In this document: in pieces, positions 37,920-47,375 of the stretch
How the letters are laid out: every line of letters begins with the position of its first letter
How positions within the stretch are numbered: position 1 is the stretch's first letter
Source: Streptomyces sp. I6
GTDB lineage: Bacteria; Actinomycetota; Actinomycetes; Streptomycetales; Streptomycetaceae
DNA length: 64,000 nt
Reading direction: 5' to 3'
Assembly (NCBI GenBank): GCA_003725745.1
Contig: RHDP01000001.1
Coordinates: 1,581,501-1,645,500 of the forward strand
Notes under the pieces: model-generated
The model's database searches: none
Seen by the model: only the letters and a program-made list of their open reading frames with translations
What the model was told of the DNA's origin: nothing
Program-made: the position numbers and the translations under genes

Positions 37920-39580
37920 GCGGTGGCGTCCGCGGGCAGGACGGCGAAGCCGCCCTCGGACCCGACCGGCGCGCTGGCCAGCAGCAGTGCGCCGGGGGCG
38001 GGGAGGCGTACCGGCGCTCCCGTGGTGTTGGTGGTGCAGACGAACTTCTCGCGGGCCAGGGCGAGGACGCCGTCGGGTGCGTCCAGCCAGGTCACCGCGT
38101 CACCGGCGCCCAGCCCCGGGTGCTCGCGCCGGGCGGCCAGGGCCGCGCGGTAGAGCTCCAGGGTGGAACCGGGCACCCCGGTCTGCGCCTCCACGCTCAG
38201 CTCGGCCCACTCCGCGGGCTGCGGGAGCCAGCTGCCCCCGCCGCCGAAGCCGTACGACGGGCCCGAACGGGTCCAGGGGATCGGGACCCGGCAGCCGTCG
38301 CGGAAGCCGTCCTGGCCCTCCGCGCGGAAGAACGACGGGTCCTGGCGCACCTCGTCCGGCAGGTCCGTGACGTCCGGGAGGCCAAGCTCCTCGCCCTGGT
38401 AGACGTACGCCGACCCGGGCAGGGCCAGCATCAGCAGCGTGGCCGCGCGGGCGCGGCGCAGACCCAGCTCGCGGTCGCCCTGCTCACGGAGCTGGGTACC
38501 GAGGCCGGGCGGGTTGCCGAAGCGGGTGGCGTGCCGGGTGACGTCGTGGTTGGACAGCACCCAGGTGGTGGGCGCGCCGACCGGGCGCATCGCGGCGAGC
38601 GAGCCGTCGATGACCTCGCGCAGCTCCTTCGCGTCCCAGTTGGTGCCGAGGTACTGGAAGTTGAAGGCCTGGTGCATCTCGTCGGGCCGGACGTACAGCG
38701 CGGTCCGCTCGACGGTGGGCGTCCACGCCTCGGCGACGAGGATGCGCTCGCCCTCGTACTCGTCGAGGACGCGCCGCCAGGAGCGGTAGATCTCGTGGAC
38801 GCCGTCCTGGTCGAAGAACGGCATGACGTCGTTCCCGAGCAGCTTCACCTGGTCGCCGGAGCCGATGTCGGGCAGCCCGGGGGCCTTGACCAGGCCGTGG
38901 GCGACGTCCACGCGGAAGCCGTCGGCGCCCAGGTCGAGCCAGAAGCGGAGGATCGAGCGGAACTCGTCCCTCACGGCGGGGTGCTCCCAGTTGAAGTCCG
39001 GCTGCTCGGGGGCGAAGAGGTGCAGGTACCACTCGCCCGGCGAGCCGTCCGGGTTCACCGTGCGGGTCCACGCCGGTCCGCCGAAGATCGACTCCCAGTC
39101 GTTGGGCGGTAGTTCGCCGTCCTCGCCCCGGCCGGGCCGGAAGTGGAAGCGTTCGCGCAGCCGGGAGCCGGGGCCCTCGCGCAGTGCCTGGCGGAACCAG
39201 TCGTGCTGGTCGGAGCAGTGGTTGGGTACGAGGTCGACGATGACGCGCAGGTCCAGGGCGTGGGCGCTGCGGATCAGCGCGTCGGCGTCGTGGAGTGTGC
39301 CGAACACCGGGTCGATGGCGCGGTAGTCGGCGACGTCGTAGCCCGCGTCGGCCTGTGGGGAGGCGTAGAAGGGACTGAGCCAGACCGCGTCGACGCCGAG
39401 TTCCCTGAGGTAAGGGAGCCGGCTGCGTATCCCGGCGAGATCGCCCATGCCGTCGCCGTTGCCGTCGGCGAAGCTGCGCGGATAGACCTGGTAGATCACC
39501 GCGTCCCGCCACCAGGGCGCTGGCTCGGCGCGGTGGCCGGACGTCGTCGCGGTGGCGGGGGCAGCGAGGTGCTGGGTCAT
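37904..39580 (-). CDS. intracellular alpha-glucosidase, GH13 (copy A)
   Basis: A 558-residue GH13 enzyme of the oligo-1,6/alpha-1,4-glucosidase type without signal peptide, so it acts on imported maltodextrins. Motifs: WWRDAVIYQVYPRSFADGNG at the start, VIVDLVPNHCSDQHDWF, DGFRVDVAHGLVKA (nucleophile Asp), LVAEAWTP (acid/base Glu), VLSNHDVTRH (third Asp) and YVYQGEELGLP. The ATG at 39580 begins MTQHLAAP and lies 50 nt after malG. Its 3' part (38148-38366) is about 99% identical, in inverted orientation, to the second glucosidase gene, although flanking parts are more diverged. The overlap with the LacI gene indicates a shared transcript. Confidence 0.93.
   Translation of the reverse strand: MTQHLAAPATATTSGHRAEPAPWWRDAVIYQVYPRSFADGNGDGMGDLAGIRSRLPYLRELGVDAVWLSPFYASPQADAGYDVADYRAIDPVFGTLHDADALIRSAHALDLRVIVDLVPNHCSDQHDWFRQALREGPGSRLRERFHFRPGRGEDGELPPNDWESIFGGPAWTRTVNPDGSPGEWYLHLFAPEQPDFNWEHPAVRDEFRSILRFWLDLGADGFRVDVAHGLVKAPGLPDIGSGDQVKLLGNDVMPFFDQDGVHEIYRSWRRVLDEYEGERILVAEAWTPTVERTALYVRPDEMHQAFNFQYLGTNWDAKELREVIDGSLAAMRPVGAPTTWVLSNHDVTRHATRFGNPPGLGTQLREQGDRELGLRRARAATLLMLALPGSAYVYQGEELGLPDVTDLPDEVRQDPSFFRAEGQDGFRDGCRVPIPWTRSGPSYGFGGGGSWLPQPAEWAELSVEAQTGVPGSTLELYRAALAARREHPGLGAGDAVTWLDAPDGVLALAREKFVCTTNTTGAPVRLPAPGALLLASAPVGSEGGFAVLPADATAWWTV
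38148..38366. repeat. 219-bp inverted repeat, left arm (inside glucosidase A)
   Basis: Inverted copy of 44447-44665 with only two differences seen over 219 bp. Both arms encode the segment from DLPDEVRQDPSFF through STLELYR in the two glucosidases. Identity stops sharply at both edges, which suggests gene conversion. The arms bracket malEFG and the divergent promoters. Confidence 0.85.
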
Positions 39581-39630
39581 TTCATCCCTGGGATGGTGGT
39601 GGTTGGGGGGAAGGTGGGGCATGTGCGGGG

Positions 39631-40503
39631 TCAGCCCTTGACGGCGCCCGCCGACACGCCCGTGACCAGGTGGCGCTGCGCGAAGAGGAAGACGACCGCG
39701 GCCGGGATGGCGATGAGCACGGAGGCCGCGGTCATCGGCCCCCACTGGGCGCCGTACTGGTTGACGAACTTCTGCAGGCCCCCGGCGAGGGTCAGGTTGT
39801 CGTCGCCGACCATGAACGCGGACGCGTAGGCGACCTCGCCCCAGGCGGTGATGAACGAGTAGAACGCCGTCACCGCGATGCCCGGGCGGGCGAGGGGCAG
39901 GATCAGCCGCCAGAAGGTGCCGAACGGGGTGAGCCCGTCGACCTGGCCCGACTCGTCGATCTCGCGCGGGACGGTGTCGAAGAAGCCCTTCATCATCCAG
40001 GCGCAGAACGGCACCGCGATGGTGAGGTAGGTGATGACGAGTCCGGCCGGCTCGTTGAGCAGGCCCAGGTTCGACATGATGTTGTAGATCGGCACGATCA
40101 GGACGGCGACCGGGAACATCTGGGTGATCAGCAGCGTCCACATCAGGCCCCGCTTGCCGGGGAAGCGGAAGCGGCTGACGGCGTAGCCGGTGGTGGCGGC
40201 CACGAAGACGCCGAGGACCGTGGTCAGGCCGGCGACGAGCAGCGAGTTGCCGAACCAGGTGAGGAACTCGGTGTCCTGAAGCAGCTTGGTGTAGTTCCGG
40301 AGCGTCGTCTCCCGCACGAAGTCCGTGGTGGTGGCGTAGCTGGCCGGCTTCAGCGAGGTCAGCAGCACCCAGAGGACCGGGAAGACGGCGATCACGGAGG
40401 CGGCGAGCAGCGTGAGGTGCAGCCCGGCCGAGGCGATCGGCGAACGGCGTCCGCGCACCGGGGTGCCGGCCGGGGTGTTCGCCGGGGCGTTGGTCGTGGT
40501 CAC
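39631..40503 (-). CDS. malG: maltose/maltodextrin ABC transporter permease MalG
   Basis: A 290-residue binding-protein-dependent permease with six membrane segments, the first near residues 27-48 (LHLTLLAASVIAVFPVLWVLL). The EAA loop reads EIDESGQVDGLTPFGTFWRLILPL, the contact to the ATPase. The C-terminus RHLVTGVSAGAVKG is typical for MalG. The GTG start overlaps the malF stop in GTGA. The cluster has no ATPase gene; in Streptomyces the shared MsiK normally supplies this function. Confidence 0.95.
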   Translation of the reverse strand: MTTTNAPANTPAGTPVRGRRSPIASAGLHLTLLAASVIAVFPVLWVLLTSLKPASYATTTDFVRETTLRNYTKLLQDTEFLTWFGNSLLVAGLTTVLGVFVAATTGYAVSRFRFPGKRGLMWTLLITQMFPVAVLIVPIYNIMSNLGLLNEPAGLVITYLTIAVPFCAWMMKGFFDTVPREIDESGQVDGLTPFGTFWRLILPLARPGIAVTAFYSFITAWGEVAYASAFMVGDDNLTLAGGLQKFVNQYGAQWGPMTAASVLIAIPAAVVFLFAQRHLVTGVSAGAVKG

Positions 40504-41513
40504 CAGGTTTCTCCCTGCTTGCGGAGGACGCGCTGGTAGACAGCGGCGAAGACCATCAGGAGGACGAGGATCAGCACGCCCCAGGTGGAGGACTGGGCGA
40601 AGTCGCGCGGACTGATCTCGAACGAGAACTTGTACGCCTGGGTGACCAGGATCTGGGTGGCCTCGCCGGGGCCGCCCCGGGTGAGCAGGAAGATCACCGG
40701 GAACATGTTGAAGGTCCAGATGGTGCTCAGCAGCACGACGGTGGTGGACACCGACCGCAGCCCGGGCATGGTGATGTTGCGGAACCGCTGCCAGGCGTTG
40801 GCGCCGTCCATCTCGGCGGCCTCGTACAGTTCGCCGGGGATGGACTGCAGTCCGCCGAGCAGGGCGACCATCATGAACGGGACGCCGAGCCAGACGTTGA
40901 CGGCGATCACCGAGAACTTGGCCCAGGTCGGGTCGTTGAGCCACGGCACGGCGTCGATGCCGCCGCCCGCGAGGAGCTTGTTGAGCAGGCCGTTGTCCTC
41001 GTTGTAGAGGAAGCGCCAGGCGAACACGGAGACGAAGCCGGGCACGGCCCACGGCAGGATCAGCATCATCCGGTAGAACGACCGGCCGGCGATCCTGCGG
41101 TTGAGGATGTTGGCGAGGGCGAGGCCCAGCCCGAAGGTGACGGCCACGCAGGAGACCGTCCACACCAGCGTCCATCCGAGGGTGCCCAGGAACTGGCTGC
41201 CGGTGAGCGCGTCGGCGTAGTTGTCGAGTCCGACGAACTCGTATGTCGCGGGGAGGTGGTTCACCCCGATCGACCGCTCGACGTTGCGCTCGTTGGCGTC
41301 GGTCAGCGACAGGTAGACGCCGCGGACGAGCGGATAGCCGATGATCACGCCGATCACGATCACCACGGGGGCGACCATGGTCCAGGCGTACCAGTGCGTG
41401 GAGAGGCCGCGGCGGAACGTGCCGGGCGCGCCTGCGGAGTCGCGGCGACGGCCGCGGGCCCTCCCGGGCTCCGCGGCCTCCGCCACCGACTGGCCGCTGG
41501 TGTGGACAGCCAT
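40500..41513 (-). CDS. malF: maltose/maltodextrin ABC transporter permease MalF
   Basis: A 337-residue permease with a basic cytosolic N-terminus and six membrane segments, first near residues 45-68 (AWTMVAPVVIVIGVIIGYPL). An extracellular loop contains PATYEFVGLDNYADAL, and the EAA loop reads LYEAAEMDGANAWQRFRNITMP. It pairs with MalG to form the membrane channel. It starts 60 nt after malE and overlaps malG by 4 bp. Confidence 0.95.
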   Translation of the reverse strand: MAVHTSGQSVAEAAEPGRARGRRRDSAGAPGTFRRGLSTHWYAWTMVAPVVIVIGVIIGYPLVRGVYLSLTDANERNVERSIGVNHLPATYEFVGLDNYADALTGSQFLGTLGWTLVWTVSCVAVTFGLGLALANILNRRIAGRSFYRMMLILPWAVPGFVSVFAWRFLYNEDNGLLNKLLAGGGIDAVPWLNDPTWAKFSVIAVNVWLGVPFMMVALLGGLQSIPGELYEAAEMDGANAWQRFRNITMPGLRSVSTTVVLLSTIWTFNMFPVIFLLTRGGPGEATQILVTQAYKFSFEISPRDFAQSSTWGVLILVLLMVFAAVYQRVLRKQGETW

Positions 41514-41573
41514 CGGTCGGTCTTCCTCTTCTCTCGCCGTCTCGTGCCGTGTCCCGTTCTTTCCTGCCGTGCC

Positions 41574-42845
41574 CTACTTCCAGTCCTTCAGGAGCTTGCG
41601 GTAGGCGTCGCCGACGGCCTTGGCTCCCTTCTCCGGGGTGGTCTGGCCGGTGAGGACCTTGGTGTACTCGGTCAGGAGCGGGGCGAAGAGGCTGCCGCCT
41701 TCGGGGATCCAGGGGCGCTCGACGGCCTTGTCGACGACCGGCTTGAAGAAGGCGACCATCTCGTTGCCGGAGACGGTGGGCTTGTCGTAGACGGAGGAGC
41801 GGGTCGGCAGCAGGCTGAGGTCCTTGGCCACCGTGGTCTGGGACTCGGCCGAGGTCATGTACTCGACGAAGGCGTAGGAGGCGTCGAGGTTCTTGGAACC
41901 GGCGTAGACGGCGAGGTTGTGGCCGCCCTGCGGGGCACCCTGGCCGTCGGAGCCCGCCGGGACCGGGACGATGCCGAGGTTGGACTTGTCCTGGAACTCC
42001 TTGCCGGAGTAGGTGTCCGTGACCGCCCACGGGCCGTTGATCATCATGGCGGCCTTGCCGTCCTTGAAGGCGGTCTGCATGTTGTTCCAGCCGTCGGTGG
42101 CGTCGGTCTTCGCGGTGCCGGAGTCGACGAGGTCCTTGACGACCTTCATGGCCTTGACGCCGGCCGGGTTGTCGACGGTGATCTGCTTCTTCTCGGCGTC
42201 GACCAGGTTGCCGCCCTCGCCGTAGAGGAAGGAGAGGAACCAGTACGCGTCGTCGCCGCGCAGGTAGAGACCGGTCTTGCCGGTCTTGTCCTTGATCTTC
42301 TTGGCGACGGTCTTCAGCTCGGCGATGGAGGACGGCGGCTGGACGCCGGCCTCCTGGAAGATCTTCTTGTTGTAGAAGATGCCCATGGAGTCGATGACCT
42401 GCGGGACGGCGTAGGTCTTGTCCTTGTACTTCGTGGAGGCGGCGGCCTGCGGCAGGAAGTCCTCGTCCTCCTCGAGGGCCGGGGTGCCGTCCAGCGGGGC
42501 GAGGTAGCCGAGGTCGGCGAACTCGGGGGTCCAGGCCACCTCGGAGCGGATCACGTCGGGGGCGCCGGAGCCGGACTGGGCGGCGTTCTTGAACTTGTTC
42601 TGCGCCTCGCCGAAGGGCACGTTCACGTAGTTGATCTTGACGTCGGGGTGCAGCTTGGTGAAGCCCTCGGCGAGCTTCTTGAAGACCTTGTCCTCGCTGC
42701 CGACGGTCGACGTGTCCCACCAGGTGACCGTGCCCGACAGCTTGCCCGAGGCGCTCTTGCCGCCTTCGGCGTCGTCCCCGCCGCACGCGGTCGCCGTGAG
42801 CGCCAGGCTCGCGACCAGAGCGGTGGCCGCTATGCCACGTCGCAT
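41574..42845 (-). CDS. malE: maltose/maltodextrin-binding lipoprotein MalE
   Basis: A 423-residue solute-binding lipoprotein. The signal (MRRGIAATALVASLALTATAC) ends in a lipobox-like TATAC. The mature part is an SBP_bac_1 domain with SGTVTWWDTSTVGSEDKVFK, KINYVNVPFGEAQNKF, DVIRSEVAWTPEFADLGYL, AAMMINGPWAVTDTY and YAFVEYMTSAES. It captures maltose and maltodextrins for MalFG. GAAGGAG 5 nt before the ATG sets the start. First gene of the malE-F-G-glucosidase-LacI unit, with dyad operators in the divergent promoter. Confidence 0.96.
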   Translation of the reverse strand: MRRGIAATALVASLALTATACGGDDAEGGKSASGKLSGTVTWWDTSTVGSEDKVFKKLAEGFTKLHPDVKINYVNVPFGEAQNKFKNAAQSGSGAPDVIRSEVAWTPEFADLGYLAPLDGTPALEEDEDFLPQAAASTKYKDKTYAVPQVIDSMGIFYNKKIFQEAGVQPPSSIAELKTVAKKIKDKTGKTGLYLRGDDAYWFLSFLYGEGGNLVDAEKKQITVDNPAGVKAMKVVKDLVDSGTAKTDATDGWNNMQTAFKDGKAAMMINGPWAVTDTYSGKEFQDKSNLGIVPVPAGSDGQGAPQGGHNLAVYAGSKNLDASYAFVEYMTSAESQTTVAKDLSLLPTRSSVYDKPTVSGNEMVAFFKPVVDKAVERPWIPEGGSLFAPLLTEYTKVLTGQTTPEKGAKAVGDAYRKLLKDWK

Positions 42846-42928
42846 GTGAACTCCTTCAACCCGGGCCCGCTCCATCACGGCGCCGATTCGTGCAGGAACG
42901 TAACAAGGCTGAAAGCAGACCGAAAGAC

Positions 42929-42949
42929 CTTGCGACAATTTTCCGCAAG
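42929..42949. promoter_or_regulatory. candidate MalR operator, malE side
   Basis: Perfect dyad CTTGCG (42929-42934), 9-nt spacer, CGCAAG (42944-42949), 84-104 nt upstream of the malE ATG, in an AT-rich patch of the 302-nt divergent promoter region. LacI-type regulators bind such inverted repeats. Confidence 0.55.
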
Positions 42950-43055
42950 GGACCGCGATCGTTACCTGCGCGTGTCCTCACGGTTGCCGTTGTGCGCCTT
43001 GCCAGCCACCACTGAACCCGCTCCAGCGCCCCGGATGCGCCCCCGCAACCGCTTC

Positions 43056-43067
43056 GCAAGAGATTGC
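43056..43067. promoter_or_regulatory. candidate MalR operator, glucosidase B side
   Basis: Dyad GCAA-GAGA-TTGC, extended by partly matching GCT/AGC on the outside, about 80-90 nt before the glucosidase B start. TTGCAG within it matches part of the CTTGCAG word reported for Streptomyces MalR/Reg1 sites. Confidence 0.5.
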
Positions 43068-43147
43068 AGCGCTGTTACCGTCGGAGACAGGTCGCCGTCG
43101 GCCGGAAGTTCCGGAACGTCCCGAAACAGGCATCCGAAGGAGCGCCC

Positions 43148-44908
<1,761 letters not shown>

Positions 44909-44933
44909 CATGCGGCCGGTACAGTCCAATCCC

Positions 44934-45965
44934 ATGACCGCACGGCTCGCCGACATCGCAGCCCAGGCGGGGGTCAGCGAGGCGACGGTCAGCCGCGTGC
45001 TGAACGGCAAGCCGGGTGTCGCCTCGACCACCCGCGAATCAGTGCTCGCCGCACTCGACGTCCTCGGCTACGAGCGCCCCGTGAAACTGCGGCGCCGCAG
45101 CGCCGGGCTCGTCGGGCTGATCACGCCCGAGCTGGAGAACCCGATATTCCCGGCCCTGGCCCAGGTCATCGGACAGGCACTGACCCGCCAGGGCTACACG
45201 CCCGTGCTGGCCACCCAGACCCCCGGCGGCTCCACCGAGGACGAACTCACCGAAATGCTGGTGGACCGGGGTGTATCGGGCATCATCTTCGTCTCCGGGC
45301 TGCACGCCGACACCACCGCCGACATGCAGCGCTACGAGAAGCTGCGCGCCCAGGGCGTCCCCTTCGTCCTCGTCGACGGCTTCTCCCCGCAGGTGCAGGC
45401 GCCCTTCATCTCGCCCGACGACCGGGCCGCGATGCAGCTGGCCGTGACTCATCTCGTCTCCCTCGGCCACACCCGTATCGGGCTGGCCCTCGGTCCGCGC
45501 CGCTTCGTGCCGGTGCTGCGGAAGATAGAGGGCTTCGTCAGGGCGGTGCGCGACCAGCTCGGCGTGGCCGAGCAGCAGATCGAGTCCGAGCTGATCCAGC
45601 ACTCCCTCTACACCCTCGAGGGCGGCCAGGCCGCGGCGTCCGCGCTGATGGACCGGGGCTGCACGGCGGTGGTGTGCGCCAGCGACATGATGGCGCTGGG
45701 CGCGATCCGGGCCGCACGGCAGCGGGGGCTGGAGGTGCCCGACGACATCTCGGTCGTCGGCTTCGACGACTCCCCTCTCATCGCCTTCACCGATCCGCCG
45801 CTGACCACGGTCCGCAAGCCCGTTCCCGCCATGGGGCAGGCTGCGGTCCGGACCCTGCTGGAGGAGATCGGCGGGACTCCGGCCCCGCACAGCGAGTTCG
45901 TGTTCATGCCGGAGCTGGTCGTCCGCGGCTCGACCGCGGCGGGACCTTTGCACGGTTCGTCCTGA
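44934..45965 (+). CDS. malR: LacI family maltose repressor MalR
   Basis: A 343-residue LacI regulator. DNA-binding domain RLADIAAQAGVSEATVSRVLNG, hinge KPGVASTTRESVLAALDVLGYE, then the ligand core (GLITPELENPIFPALAQVIGQ, FISPDDRAAMQLAVTHLVSLGH, ASDMMALGAIRAARQRGLEVP, SVVGFDDSPLIAFTDPPLTTVRKP). It matches the Streptomyces MalR that represses malEFG, aglA and extracellular amylases, in wording and in position. The ATG at 44934 begins MTARLADIAAQ. It follows glucosidase B closely and is probably co-transcribed with it. Confidence 0.95.
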   Translation: MTARLADIAAQAGVSEATVSRVLNGKPGVASTTRESVLAALDVLGYERPVKLRRRSAGLVGLITPELENPIFPALAQVIGQALTRQGYTPVLATQTPGGSTEDELTEMLVDRGVSGIIFVSGLHADTTADMQRYEKLRAQGVPFVLVDGFSPQVQAPFISPDDRAAMQLAVTHLVSLGHTRIGLALGPRRFVPVLRKIEGFVRAVRDQLGVAEQQIESELIQHSLYTLEGGQAAASALMDRGCTAVVCASDMMALGAIRAARQRGLEVPDDISVVGFDDSPLIAFTDPPLTTVRKPVPAMGQAAVRTLLEEIGGTPAPHSEFVFMPELVVRGSTAAGPLHGSS

Positions 45966-46129
45966 TCCGTTCCGCCCGGCCGCGCACCCTTCCGCCGGAC
46001 TCCCGAATTCCGCGCCATGCCCGGGAGATACGGGGGCCCCGGCTCGTCCTCAGGAGGGACCGGGACCCCTTTCGAACCAGCCCGAGGGATGATCGGATCG
46101 CTTGCACCCGTCTGGCAGACTCTCCTCCC

Positions 46130-46993
46130 ATGGGTGAAGCGACCGTGAAGTCCTCGGAAGACCGGACCGCGTCCCCGTCACCCATGGTGACCGTGGACGG
46201 CCCGGCCCCGGAGCGGAGCAGACTGCGCGAGTGGCGGTCGGTCCGCCGGCCGCGCATCTGGTTCGAGATCCTCCTCATCGCGGTCAGCTACTGGACGTAC
46301 TCCCTGGTCCGGAACGCCGTCCCCGAGCAGAAGGCCCAGGCCCTGCGGAACGCCGACTGGATCTGGGAGGCCGAGCAGACCCTCGGCATCGCCGTGGAAC
46401 AGACGGTCAACCACGCCGCCAACTCGGTGACATGGCTGATCGTGACGATGAACTACTACTACGCCACGCTGCACTTCCTGGTGACCATCGGCGTCCTGGT
46501 GTGGCTCTACCGCAGGCACCCCGGCCGCTACGCCCCCGCCCGGCTGGTCCTCTTCGCCACCACCGGCGTCGCCCTCGTCGGCTACTACCTCTACCCGCTG
46601 GCGCCGCCGCGGCTGATGAACGGCCAGAACTTCATCGACACGGTGCTGGTGCACCACACCTGGGGCTCCATGGCCTCGGGCAACCTGAAGAACATGTCCA
46701 ACCAGTACGCGGCCATGCCGTCGATGCACATCGGCTGGTCCCTCTGGTGCGGGCTGACCGTCTTCGCGCTGGCGACGGCCCCCTGGGGAAGGATCCTGGG
46801 GCTGCTGTACCCGACGCTCACCCTCGTGGTGATCGTGGCGACCGCCAACCACTTCTGGCTGGACGCTGTCGGCGGACTGCTCTGCCTGTGCTTCGGCTAC
46901 GGCCTGTCCTACGTCTGGTACGGAGCCCTGCCGCACCGGCTGCCGCGGCATGTGCCGGACCCGCTGCGCGGCGGCCCCGTGCTCACGGCGTAG
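46130..46993 (+). CDS. PAP2 superfamily membrane phosphatase/transferase
   Basis: A 287-residue multi-pass protein. A cytosolic N-terminus of about 40 residues precedes a membrane segment (FEILLIAVSYWTYSLV). The motif YPLAPPRLM, the central QYAAMPSMHIGWSLW (catalytic His region) and ANHFWLDAVGG (second His) place it in the PAP2 superfamily, close to the actinobacterial AUR1/inositol-phosphotransferase-like branch. A lipid phosphate substrate in the cell membrane is likely. The ATG at 46130 is short of upstream conservation, so the exact start is less certain. Convergent with glnE. Confidence 0.88.
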   Translation: MGEATVKSSEDRTASPSPMVTVDGPAPERSRLREWRSVRRPRIWFEILLIAVSYWTYSLVRNAVPEQKAQALRNADWIWEAEQTLGIAVEQTVNHAANSVTWLIVTMNYYYATLHFLVTIGVLVWLYRRHPGRYAPARLVLFATTGVALVGYYLYPLAPPRLMNGQNFIDTVLVHHTWGSMASGNLKNMSNQYAAMPSMHIGWSLWCGLTVFALATAPWGRILGLLYPTLTLVVIVATANHFWLDAVGGLLCLCFGYGLSYVWYGALPHRLPRHVPDPLRGGPVLTA

Positions 46994-47375
46994 GCGAGCA
47001 TCCCCCGTCGCCCGGCCGACTCCCGGCGGCCGGCAGCTGTCCGCGCCCACGGACCGTGCCGGGGACGCCGCCGCCGGCCCTGCCCACCCGGCCCCGTCGG
47101 CGGGAACGCCCACCGGCGGCGACGGAGCGGCGGCTGCGGGCCTGCGGCCGCGCCCGGTGGAACGTCCAGGCGAGCACCGGCCCCGCGCCCGCCGGCCGAG
47201 AAGGCCGCCCGCTCGGAAGGCCGTCCGCTCAGGAGCCCGTCCGCTCAGAAGCCCTTCCGCCCGCTCAGAAGCCCGTCCGCCCGCCCCGGGGCGCCGTCCG
47301 CTCAGAAGCCCGTCCGCCACCCCAGGGTGCCGTCCGCCGGGGCCCCCTCCCCCACCGAACCGAGGACCCCTTCGG
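46994..47375. other. convergent intergenic region with CCGTCCGCTCAGAAGCC repeats
   Basis: No gene is supported between the PAP2 gene and the glnE stop. From about 47215 to 47330 the word CCGTCCGCTCAGAAGCC and shorter or diverged forms occur five or six times, possibly forming a transcription barrier between the converging genes. Confidence 0.5.
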
